Assembly (NCBI GenBank): GCA_910890315.1
Contig: CAJVGD010000042.1
Span: forward strand, 1,116,001 to 1,180,000
Origin: Serendipita indica DSM 11827
Taxonomy: Eukaryota > Basidiomycota > Agaricomycetes > Sebacinales > Serendipitaceae
Length of the DNA stretch: 64,000 nucleotides
Direction of reading: 5' to 3'
The translations under genes and the position numbers were made by a program. Within the stretch, counting starts at the first letter, position 1, and the number at the start of each line of letters is the position of its first letter. A model generated the notes under the pieces. It did no database searches, was not told the DNA's origin, and worked only from the letters and a program-made list of their open reading frames with translations. Positions 34,498 to 44,720 of the stretch are shown piece by piece.

Positions 34498-36235
34498 CTA
34501 AATTTCAACCAGTGTTCCTGTACGAACATCTCTTTGGGGACGCTTTCGTCGCAAGAGCCAGTTCAATCTTCCTGCTACGTTGGCCCGGCGTGGCTTGGGA
34601 TCTGGGAAGGTAATCCTGATGTCTGGGAGAGGGATCATCGGGAGCACAATGGGGGCCCAGGCACAGAGGAGCCCGAAAAATGCACCATATAGTTCATAGA
34701 GCGTCCATTCTTCCTCTGATGGAATTCGGGCGACCATCCTCTCCACCCAGGTTCCAGGCCCAACTTGTTTTCGTGTATGGCCACTCCCAACCAGTCCACT
34801 CAGCCCACTATCACTTCCATCGCACCAGAGAATCGTCGTACGAAGTTCTTGAGCTCGATGACGTGCCATTTCCATCATGACCTGCGCCATTTTTCTGTGG
34901 TCGGTCCGTGCTGGACCTAAAATCAATTGAGGTTTTGCGTCAAAATGGGAGTACGGGTGAGCAAAGTCGAGGCCAATGCTGGCGGATAGTCTCATCTCCC
35001 AAAAGTGCTTTGTATTTTTGCGGCCCAATGTGATATTCACAATCCCGGGCAGTGATCGTTCGGGGACTCGCTTGCTGACTGTATAGATGAGCCAATGACT
35101 AGAGGGGGCAATAATGCACTCACACGGAGCGGGATGTCTTCCGTAATACTCGGCCATGACACCATCCTTGCCAACAAGGACAGTCCCACTGCGTCTCTTT
35201 CCGCGGTCCTCACCTTCCTCTAGTAATGGCTCGAGGAAGGAAACTCCAATGAAGATCCCATATTGGTGACTGAGTTCTTGAGCTTTAATGAGTCCAGTTT
35301 CTTTATCTTGTTCGGTTTCAAAGAAAACCGCATCCTCAGGCCAGAGCGCAACGTGGGCACGACCGGCGACGATAGCAGTCTCGTTCATAAAGGCGTCAAA
35401 TGAAGTTCTTGGTCCGCTAAGGTCTGGCAGGACGCACGAGACGCCGACATCGTGTCGATTGTCTTCGTGTAGTGGCTCAGGGAGGAGCTCGGTAAGGGAT
35501 GATGGAAAGGAGAGCGCAATCTATAAAATGTCAGAATTTAGAAGGGAGCAGCTTGCTGCAAGGAAAATTCACCAGGATGAAGAGTAGAAATTTCACTCGG
35601 CCAGAATCCACACGTTCGGTTTGTAGATCCCCTTCTTCGTTTCGGTGATCTCTCCTTTCATTTCCATCATCGTTTTGATGCCTTTGATTGAACCCAAGGA
35701 CATGCCATGTAACGAAACATGAGAGGACTTCCGCGCTTGCGCCAACTATCCAGTCAATCCCAAAGTCGCTGACATGGGGACGAAGCCAGCTATAGGTATC
35801 GTCCCCTATCAGCGGACTCCAGGCTCCAAGGCGACCGACCGGACTCATTTGGGCAATCACCAGCCACCAGGTTGCCCAAAGCGCAGGGAATACAAAATTG
35901 TTGGAACCACAATATGCGGCAAGGACGACTATGAACAGGCCCAGAAGCGAGAATATAACAGCGTAGCTAGCCGTTACCACTGGCGCCTCTGGTGAGCCAA
36001 ACCTCAAGCCGACAAAGGAGAAGAAGCATCCAATGAATATAGCGGCCCAGATTGCCACCAGGCGAACGAAAGTCCAGGGTCGGTGGATGACCAGAGTTGT
36101 CTCCAGTCGAAGGATGGACAGGAAGGCAATGAGCGGCACACTCGAAGGGAGCGGCTGCAAGGCTAGATAGCTAGAAAGGGCCGTGAAGACGACAAATGCC
36201 CCAAAGGGGTAGAATCGAACGAGCTGGAGTATCAT
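34498..36235 (-). CDS. Membrane carbon-nitrogen hydrolase, apolipoprotein N-acyltransferase-like
   Basis: Start MILQLVRFYPFGAF. The N-terminal half has about six membrane segments (for example AVIFSLLGLFIVVLAAY), then a linker and a C-N hydrolase domain (about 34520-35530): VALWPEDAVFFE with the catalytic Glu, GIFIGVSFLEPL, VGKDGVMAEYYGRHPAP, and LRTTILWCDGSDSGL with the expected Cys. A closing membrane segment (YGAFFGLLCAWAPIVLPMI) precedes a basic tail ending in TGTLVEI. Layout matches bacterial Lnt, which N-acylates lipoproteins, but the catalytic Lys is not obvious: the aligned position may be the Arg in YYGRHPAP. Fungi have such genes; the substrate is not known to me. The stop is 40 bp from the NOP6 stop. 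Confidence 0.7.
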
Positions 36236-36484
36236 TGTGGGGTCCAAGAACGCTTACGAGTGATCTGATAAGGCTGCGCAGACTATAAACTCGTCGTATG
36301 GAGCCTGACACTCGGTCCAGATCTGAACTTCATCCTCCCAATAGCATTAATCGGCATAGATTTCTCAGATTTGAAAAGGTATTGCCCAATGGTCGGGTCC
36401 AAACCTGACTTGAACCCGCCCCCACGTCGTGAACGCGCCAGTGTCGGATTTGCCGCCCATAATTTGAATCAGATACTGTACCAA

Positions 36485-37487
36485 ATGTCGCACAGCATCA
36501 TACTTGAAGTCTGTGTCGACTCGGTCGAGTCTGCTCGAGCGTACCATCCGATCTTTCATCAGGTGCAACTCAAGTCTCAACTAGTTTTAGAGCTGTGGAA
36601 GGAGGTGCAGACCGTCTCGAGATTTGTGGCAGTCTGGCGACTGGAGGGGGAGTAACACCCAGTTACGGCTTGGTGAAGTCAATCATCAAGACTTTTCCTA
36701 CGATACCAACTATGGAAAGTCATGATATGCCTATCTTTCTTCGTTCACCAAAGTCCTATCATAGGTGATGATCCGTCCACGGGTCGGTGACTTTATTTAT
36801 TCAGACGATGAGATAGAAGTGATGTTGTCGGATATACAATGCTTCAAGGAATCAGGCGTATCCGGCGTTGTGATAGGGGCTCTCACATCCAAGGCGACAG
36901 TGGATGTTGCGAAGACTCAAAGGTCGGCGTCGTTAACATACATACTTTTTGGCGAATAACCGGGGATAGGATGGTACTGGCGGCTTCACCTTTCCAAGTT
37001 ACCTTTCATCGTGCATTCGACATGACAAGAGACTTGGACGAAGGTGATTTCACTTTTCTTTCGTGTGAAGCCCCTCACCGAATCCAGCCCTTGAGGCTCT
37101 TCGGGCCATTCGTGGAGTGAATCGCGTCTTAACCAGGTAAGTATGTTTACGCGTATAGATGTACTCATACGCTCTCATAGTGGAGGAGCTCCATCTGCCC
37201 CGGACGCTGTCGAAACCATTGCCCACCTCATGGGGACCACCGGCGATAGCATTTCTATTATGCCAGGCTCTGGTATCAATCAACACACTGTAGGAAACCT
37301 AGTATCATCCCTTCCTAGGGGTAGTGTGAGAGAGGTGCATCTGAGCGGTGGAGAGTGGAAACCCGGGCAAGCAATCTGGCGAAAGATTGGGATGGGTATG
37401 GGAGCACCAACGGATCACGAATGGGACATTTGGAGAACGTCTGCAAATAAAATTAGAGCAGTGAGAGATGTCTTGGACACTCTCTAA
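36485..37487 (+). CDS. cutC: Copper homeostasis protein CutC
   Basis: TIM-barrel protein of the CutC family, linked to copper handling; its reaction is unknown. Start MSHSIILEVCVDSVESA at 36485. Short exons then give VEGGADRLEICGSLATGGG, PSYGLVKSIIKTFPTIP, MIRPRVGDFIYSDDEI, ESGVSGVVIGALT, VTFHRAFDMTRDLDEALEAL, NRVLTSGGAPSAPDA and IMPGSGIN. The end has VREVHLSG, a Gly/Met-rich loop (GMGMGAP) and VRDVLDTL. These are the family motifs in order, with introns placed by frame (for example 37138-37182). It looks complete. It is divergent from the hydrolase gene (249 bp) and 39 bp upstream of the next plus-strand gene. Confidence 0.9.
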
Positions 37488-37526
37488 GGTTGTCAACTTA
37501 AATCAGAAAGCTTGTTCTCGACCACG

Positions 37527-38704
37527 ATGTTCGGACGCGTAGCATTACGCGGGACACATTCATGTATCCACGGAACCAATATGAAGGTTTCGCAATGTTA
37601 GTAAAGCCCATCACCTGGTTCCATACGATGCTCAGTGCCTTTACAGCGGTTGCGCGACTACGTCCCATGTCGACAAAAAGACTGCAGGACGCAGTTAAAT
37701 ACCTTGAAGCGACGGATCTCATTGAAACAGGGCGGATCAGACACCCGCATCTGAATCCCGAAGCGTTTTCTGAAAGGTTGCGCGGACGAGAACCTGAGCT
37801 GGAAGCCTTTGGTGCGCCAGAAGAGAGTCGCGAAGAACTTGTATCACGCCAAACTCGGTTCAGAAGGCCTACTAAGCAATCGAAACAATGGAGTGCTGAG
37901 TCGCGGCGGCAGTGGATCGAGCAAACGCCAAAAACCGCGCCGGAGTTGCGGGATGTAGCAGCAGAGGAGGAGGCATTCCTAGCAGATGCTGCATCTTTTC
38001 ATTCGCGATCCACCAGGCGTATGCGAAAGCCGGCCAAGGATATCGAAGGAGCCGAAGCAGTCGCTGAGGCTCGCCCGCGGAAATTCAGGACTCCGAGGCC
38101 AGCTCAAGTCAACGCTGGTAATCTTTCAGACCCTGTCGCTCTGGCAGCCAAAGCACAGTCGGCCAACCAAGCAGTCCAACGGAGCGGTGGACGCAGGCGG
38201 CGTCGTCGCCAAGGCGTCAACCTATTTGGTGAAAATGAAGGAAAGGACGACAAAGAAAGCTTGATGCAGGGCGAGGAAGATCTCGGAGATCTTGATCCCG
38301 ACACCATTCGGATGTTCCGGCAAATGAACGCCTGGCGAAACCCTGTGGTTGCAGAGGAAGAGGGCAAGCCGGCACTCTTCCATCATGTTAAGACTGGATA
38401 CGATCTTTATGCCGAAGCTCGAACGGAATTTCGCCTCAACGATCATACAACAACGGTAACGGTCAATTCGCCGACTGCACCACTGTCCAACAGCATCGGA
38501 GGGCCAGAGGGAGAGTACAAATTCTTCTTACCGGAACATATCCAAGGACTGGCTGGCCAAGATTCGTCATCCTTGCCGCCAGAGGATATTGTGAGGCTCG
38601 CGCTTGTGCAATCAGCCGACTTATCGCCCATGCACAAGGAGGCTCTCGCCGCTACGGTTCGAGAGTTCATCACAAAGACTACAACGAACAAGGCGAGGGC
38701 TTGA
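37527..38704 (+). CDS. Unknown, presequence-bearing protein
   Basis: No family recognised. The first exon (MFGRVALRGTHS) joins by a 69-nt intron to SVARLRPMSTKRLQ, a start rich in Arg, Ser and Leu without acids, as in a mitochondrial targeting peptide. Then DAVKYLEATDLIETGRIRHP, a long basic stretch (RSGGRRRRRRQG), an acidic block (EEDLGDLDPDTIRMFRQM) and a C-terminal helical part (LPEHIQGLAGQDSS, ALVQSADLSPMHKEALA) to TAG 38702-38704. A mitochondrial ribosome or translation role would fit the basic tracts but is a guess. Only one intron is needed. It starts 39 bp downstream of CutC. Confidence 0.6.
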
Positions 38705-39016
38705 TATTCTATTCTAGTCATAGATACATCCAAATTATCATATAGGGAAAAGATTGTTCGACATAAAAGACCATGCTCACTTCCATTGAACGAAGAAACA
38801 TTTGTGAATGCCAGTCGTTCTTGGCCCCTTCAGCGACCGAGACATAGGTGAAAGAAAAATCTCTGCTCGGGCATAATAGGGCCGTTACGAGTAGTTCATT
38901 GTTATCTGTGTCAAATTTTGCGGATCTGAGCGAGTGACAAGTCTATTGATCACAGCGGTCATGAAACAAGTTGTAGAGTCCAAACAAACCACTTGCTCTC
39001 TACCTTGATATACCCC
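38705..39016. promoter_or_regulatory. Intergenic region
   Basis: 312 bp between the unknown protein and the arrestin-like gene, both reading right. No ORF or RNA gene can be supported. It should contain the promoter of the arrestin-like gene. Confidence 0.4.
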
Positions 39017-42000
39017 ATGAAACCTCCACGCTCTTTACGTTCACAAGTACTCAATACTGATAATAATAATGGACTTGGGAGTATGATGGACCCGTCTCGG
39101 CTGCAATCCTTGCCTCCTACTTCTAACCCGTCCGAAACATCGCTCGAACTCTATCATGGAAACACTAATCGTCGAATACAAGTCATTCGAATAGGTGCTA
39201 GTGCTGTTGAAGGACGTCCCACCAGCGTAAACACAGCTGCTCCAGTACTGCCATTCAACAACCAAGTAAACACGTTCTCGACTTATATCGATCGACAGCC
39301 TACGCTTTTTACCAAGAACGCTTCAACAGGACGCAAAATGGCAGAGCTCAAGGTCGTTCTAGGCAAGGAACCATCGGGCAGGTTGCAAGCGAATGCAAAG
39401 GCACTCCCTCTGAGTCCCCAAGACTCAGAATCCGCTGTCGCATTAGAGCAGGCGAAAACACGTGCGCGGATCAAACTCGACCTTCTCTTGGAAAGTGGCG
39501 TGTGCGTTGAGGGTGGATATCTCAAAGGCAAGGTCATTGTCAACGTTCGCCCTCCTATGAACAAGGATGGCCTTACGTTTCTTGGACAAGGCAAGGTTCG
39601 GGTCGTTGGTTTCGAAGGTAGAGGCGTGCATCACAGCAAGATAATCTTATGCTAACGAACCCAAAGCGATTCCCCACAACGATCTAAGATTTACTTTCTA
39701 TCACTGCGGCGCTATGCTGGACGACGTTTCGCCATTTAGCGATTCACTCTACAACTCGCCAGAGGATGCGACAGGGTTTCGCTTGGGCCGTATTGGCAGA
39801 CATATCCTCCCTTTCGCCATGAGACTTCCACCGAGACATCCAGACGCACCGGTAGCAAAGGGTGTATACGAAAGTAAGTCAATCTCGCTGTCACTTTGAC
39901 ATGCGTTCACGTCCCAAGGTCGGACGAGTGGCAGCAGCATTCGATACATTGCCATGATTTCAATCAAAGTCAAAGACGTCGAAACGGGCCAGACATCTAT
40001 CGCTCATTTCTACCGCTACCTAGAGTTATGGCCTCTACTAGATCCTCTTCGAAGTTTGGCTCCAAGTCCGACACCCATATATGCGACTACGTCCAAGAGC
40101 GTTTTTCTAGGTGGCTCGGGAACAATCAAGTTGACAGCTAGCATCCATCGCGAGACTTGGGTAGCGGGACAGAAGTGCTTCGTCAAGGTATTCATTGCAA
40201 ATGACACAGAGAGGAAACGAGTTCAAAGTCTCACCTTGAGCCTGATCCGCACGGAGACCATGTTCATACCAGATCTGGACGCGGCAATCCCAGAGGGCAC
40301 TCTCATACGCAGCGACTCTGACGCGTGTCGGACTTCTACAACCAAGCGAGTCATAGCAAGGTCTACCCTGGAGATGGGAGAAACTGCTATATCTCGACAT
40401 GTTACCGCCGTTGGCTGGTGGACGGGGGTGCCACCCTCAAGCGCGTTGGAGTTCAATCATAGCATTCTGATTCCGGTCAGTCTATAATTGTGATAAGCTT
40501 CAGCTCTGATAGCCTGTAGCCCCTTGCTTTAACGATCCCCAGAAGTCGCTTGCTCGAGGTAGGGTTTGCACTGGACGTCCGAGTAGGCACAGGGACACTC
40601 TCTTCGGAAGTCTTTGTTATATTGCCAATTAGAGTCGTCAACTACATTTCATTGGACCCTTTACCAGCATTTGGACCACCCGAGAAGCTTGGGACCGTCT
40701 CCGACAAAACTAACGTCTCCTTTGTCGTCCAAAGACCCCCATCTCTTACTCAAATTGTTGCAAGAGAGTTGATATTTAGTCGAAGCCGTGCTCAAAGCGA
40801 ACCACTACAGCCACCCACACTACCCTATGTGTCCATGCCAAATGGGACTTACCGAGGGTCAGCCGAAATGCCACGAACCGAAAAACTGCAAGTATGCAAT
40901 CGAACCTCTCAAGATATGTCTCTAAGTATCAGCGGTTTCCATCCGCCAAGTATATGGATCGACAAATCTCCACATGAACAGACTCCGCATGCAATTCAGG
41001 AATCGGATGACGGACTGGTAGAACCGGAAAGGCCCCCTAGCCAATCTGACCTTCTCGCTATGCTCTTTGGGGTTACTCATACCCCAGAGGCTCCTGGAGT
41101 GTCACGTCAAGCCAACGATCGAGTCGCAGCTACATTGGTCCAGGAAACAAAGTTGCAACATGAAGCGTGTTTAAGTGAAAGTGACCAGTTCGAACGGACA
41201 GAAAGCGATGTCCCGGCCAACACCCCAACTATCTCTGAATGTCCTGTGCTATTGCCGCTTCTCGAATCATCTCCTACAAGAGACTCACACGATGCATTGG
41301 AAGAGAACTTTCTCTTCGAATGTAACGAGGAGGATATTGCAAGTAGCTTTCCATCGCGACGAGGCTCGACAGACACAATGGAGGTTCCCGTTTCTGGGCG
41401 ACCTTTTTTCACTTGGTCGGACGACACCGACAATTTCTCAACCGCCTCGAAATCTCAAGGATCAAGCGCAATGACGACCCCGAACGAGTCCAAGATCGCA
41501 TCAACAAGACGACCCCTACCACAAAGACCCCGCCCGCATCCTATTTTCATGGCGAGGTCATCTGGTTCACGTGCATCGGTCTTGCCTCTAGATCTCTCAC
41601 CCTCAAAGAAGACTACAATTCGCGAGAGTGCGGACCTTTTCAAATCAGACCTGCTGGTAACCGAGATCAACCAAGATGTTGCATTGCAAAACATAGTGGT
41701 AAAGGCGAAGGAATCTGCAGAAATCGTCTCCTCAACCAGCATGAACGAAGTCCCCACCACTGTCTCAGCATTGATGCGTCAGGACCTCGATACCCCAATA
41801 TTGCCGAGCTATCGAGAACAAGAGATAAAAGGACCTGCGGTTTTCGAACGGTCTTTTGCCACTTCTACGCGTCCAGCACGAACCCAAGAGATGAAAAGGC
41901 CGCCAGTCACCCTCTCCTCAATTAAAGCGCGCATCGCAATGTTCGAGCAACGTGCGGCTGATGAAGCTACTCGCACACCCCCATTCACTGTTCACGCACC

Positions 42001-42058
42001 TTCTCAGCGAACTCGAGGCAGCGTTGGAGATCCACTCAAGAGCAAGAGGCTTTGGTAA
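39017..42058 (+). CDS. Arrestin-like (ART-family) protein
   Basis: Adaptor of the alpha-arrestin type, which links membrane transporters to ubiquitin ligases. Start MKPPRSLRSQVLN. Exons give the N-terminal arrestin fold (KLDLLLESGVCVEGGYLKGKV, GQGKVRVVGFE, LRFTFYHCGAM, LPFAMRLPPRHPDAP) and the C-terminal fold (KSVFLGGSGTIKLTASIHRE, GQKCFVKVFIANDT, SLIRTETMFIP, LEVGFALDVRVGTG, VILPIRVVNYISLDPLP). A long, disordered, Ser/Pro-rich tail follows (about 40700-42058), as in yeast ART proteins where such tails bind Rsp5, though I found no clear PPxY there. The end is KSKRLW. About four small introns are visible. It ends 128 bp from the ATP synthase e stop. Confidence 0.82.
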
Positions 42059-42186
42059 CGACAAGTAAATGGCCGGCAAGGTTCCTTTTGTAATGTGGCT
42101 AGTTTAGTCTTCGGATTCGATCCATAATATAGAGTCTATTCGGACGCTGGAAAAATGCCGCGGCTGAGACACAACAAAAGGGAAGA

Positions 42187-42604
42187 TTACTTTGACTCGA
42201 GACTAAGCAATAGCTTTTCGAGGTCAAAGTTGGGATCCTCCGGGTTTGTAATGACTATAAAAAGAATCATTGGTTGAATAGACGACAATAGTCGAAGCGT
42301 GATACTCACCACCGTCAGTCTTTTTGGGACGTTGCTGCTCCCTCCAGGCCTTTCTAGCTTCCTCTATCAACTTTTCTCGACGATGTTCCGCCTCATGCTC
42401 CTTGCGCTTATTCTCATTTGCCTGCAGTGTCCGCCGGTGCATGATTCCGTAGCCAATACCTCCAACCAGCGCAGAGTAGCGGATAACCTTGGAGAGATGT
42501 AAGAATCAGCATTATACAGTCGTAACAGGAAACCAAGCCCGCTGCTTGGAGTACTGTTGATTTCCTCGGGACAGACGACGTACGTTGACGGTGGGAGAAG
42601 GCAT
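42187..42604 (-). CDS. atp21: ATP synthase subunit e
   Basis: Small inner-membrane subunit that holds F1Fo dimers at crista ridges. Exon 1 encodes only MPSPTVN; a 93-nt intron follows; exon 2 gives VIRYSALVGGIGYGIMHRR with the GxxxG dimer motif, then a charged helix (ENKRKEHEAEHRREKLIEEA); the last exon gives NPEDPNFDLEKLLLSLESK. About 90 residues in all, the normal size. Too short to stand out by ORF length, but motif, length and exon phases all agree. Head to head with FIP1, 177 bp apart. Confidence 0.9.
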
Positions 42605-42781
42605 CGTCTAGCGTAAACGATGACTTAGAATGTTCAAATGAAGGCTGGGTGCTCGTGAGAAGGCAATGGGCTGGTCTAGCGATCCGACTAGCGTGACGAG
42701 CGTCGAGGCCGGGTCGAAAGTTTGTAACTTGGAGCTCGCGGCCGTTGACCTCGACCACCTGGCGGTGCATTCTAGGGAAAA

Positions 42782-44612
42782 ATGAATGCAAACGACGACG
42801 ATGACGACTTTCTCTACGGAGGAAATGCTCCAGAGACAGGACCTGGTGCGTACTCACACAACTATTGACCTGTTGCGCTTGTCCTCATGATTGTATTGCC
42901 TTCTTCGCCAAAAGAGTGAGTGCGCAACATCTTATATACTGCAATTGACCAAGTCTTGTCAGGCAGGAGCCAGTTAAAGAGGCTGAGCCATCCAATGCGC
43001 CCCCACCTGACAATGCCGACGAGGAAGAGGAGGATATGGAAGAAGAAGATAGCGAAGATGTGTGTATACACTGCAATACGTGAATTCCATGTCGTTTCAT
43101 CTTAACGTTTGGTTTCAAGGACATTGAAATCATTACTGATGGACCAGTACCTGCACCTATCAAGCACTCGATAGACTATAGGTGTGTGACTCCTGTTAAG
43201 TGTCGATTCTACTGACACTGGAAAACAGACCACAAGCAGCCGTCAATCGGACGTCCAACTACTCAGGTTTATCTTTCGTTCATTGCTTGACGTATGCTCA
43301 TTTACCACAGCCCCTCAAAGCACTTTGACCACGGAATATAAACCTTTAGAGCGTGAGACTAAGAAACTTGCTGTATCACCGGCAGTAGCCCAGCCGCCAG
43401 TGCAAGAACTTGCCACGAAGCCACAGGAGAGCACTTCAAATGAACCCCAAGTCGACCCATCGACTCTTCCAGTAGCTCGAGCCCCAGCTTCAGCGCCAAA
43501 GATTGAGTTGGACAAGGATGGCCTACTAGACGGAAGGTCGATCTACGATGTCGACATTGCCGCTCTTGAGAGCAAGGCTTGGAGGCGTCCGGGAGCTGAC
43601 CTTAGTGATTGGTTCAATTATGGCTTTGACGAGATATCTTGGGAAGCGTATGCTGCTCGCCGAAAGCAGCTGGGAGATATGGCGCCAATCCTCAAGGCGA
43701 ATGTTCTGGTAAGTATTTTGCGGACAATTAACTATTGTATTGACGCTATACAGACCTTGTCTGGGATGACGGAAGAACAAGTCCTCAATATGCCCAGCGA
43801 CTTGCGCGGAATGGTCATGATGTCCTCCAATCTTGCCGCAAACAACATGGGAAACATGAATGCCCCGAATATGATGCCAAATCCAGGTGGCATGCATCCA
43901 GACATGATGATGAACATGGGCATGATGGGGAACATGCCGGGAGGGCCAGATATGAGCGCAGCCGGACAACAAGGCATGATGCAGCCTATGGAACCCGACA
44001 TGTCTCAGTCAGGTATGATGCAAGGAATGGACTTTCAAGGGGGCAATATGAACCAAGGAATGGATTACCAGGTTTGTACCTAGCGCAGGGTGTCCTGAAT
44101 TTGTAAGGTCTAATCCTCTGTAGGAATCCACTCCGGTGCAGGCGCCACCAAGTGGAGGAGGCTTTTCAATGGAAGGTGTACCCTCAGGACCATCTCGAGG
44201 AGTACCCTTCAAAGCAAGGCCACCATCAACTGCAACTCCACCTACTGCTCCTCGTGCGCGAGCTTCAACAGCTGCTCGGGGTCGCGGCCTTGGTAATTTC
44301 GCTTCAACTTCTCAAGCTTTCTTCTGACCACCGTTTATAGCTCCACCTACCGGGCCAAGAGCGGCGTCTCCACTTCCACCAAACGTACCAACAGGACCTC
44401 GAGGGCAGCACAGATACAAAGACCGCGATACGGGTGCACCAGGCTCAGAGCCACTGGACTATGGTGGGGATGGTTACTCCCGGTCGTCGGACAGAGGAAG
44501 AGGAGACGAGTTTGGACGAGATATGGATCGTTCAAGGGACGACGATAGCAAGTCTGGCAAGCGGAGGCGAGCTTCGCCGGCAGAGGACAGCGGACGATCA
44601 AAACGTCGATGA
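42782..44612 (+). CDS. fip1: Pre-mRNA 3'-end processing factor FIP1
   Basis: Subunit of the cleavage and polyadenylation factor; it tethers poly(A) polymerase. Start MNANDDDDDFLYGGNAP is the usual acidic opening. Acidic exons (EEEEDMEEEDSEDD) lead to the Fip1 motif SKAWRRPGADLSDWFNYGFD and ISWEAYAARRKQLG (about 43570-43670). Then a Met/Asn/Gly-rich stretch (about 43800-44080), a Pro/Arg-rich part and an Arg/Asp tail ending in SGRSKRR. The junction between the first exon and EPVKEAEPS is unclear: it needs either a 1-nt exon (42915), a GC-AG intron, or a different first exon (an ATG at 42887 gives MIVLPSSPK in frame). Confidence 0.9.
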
Positions 44613-44720
44613 GCTTTCTGTATTTTACTTGCCAGTGCTCCCTTTTTTTGCTCTAAGAGAGAAAGGAAAATGCATTGAAAGGAGCGACGAGGTATTAGAA
44701 AAGGTATACGCTACAGTCTA

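Noticed and set aside
36365-36580. Minus-strand ORF with GAFTTWGRVQ, resembling a WGR domain of PARP
   Set aside because: Its N-terminal half is antisense to the clear CutC first exons and the rest lies in the short intergenic region; only about 15 residues resemble WGR.
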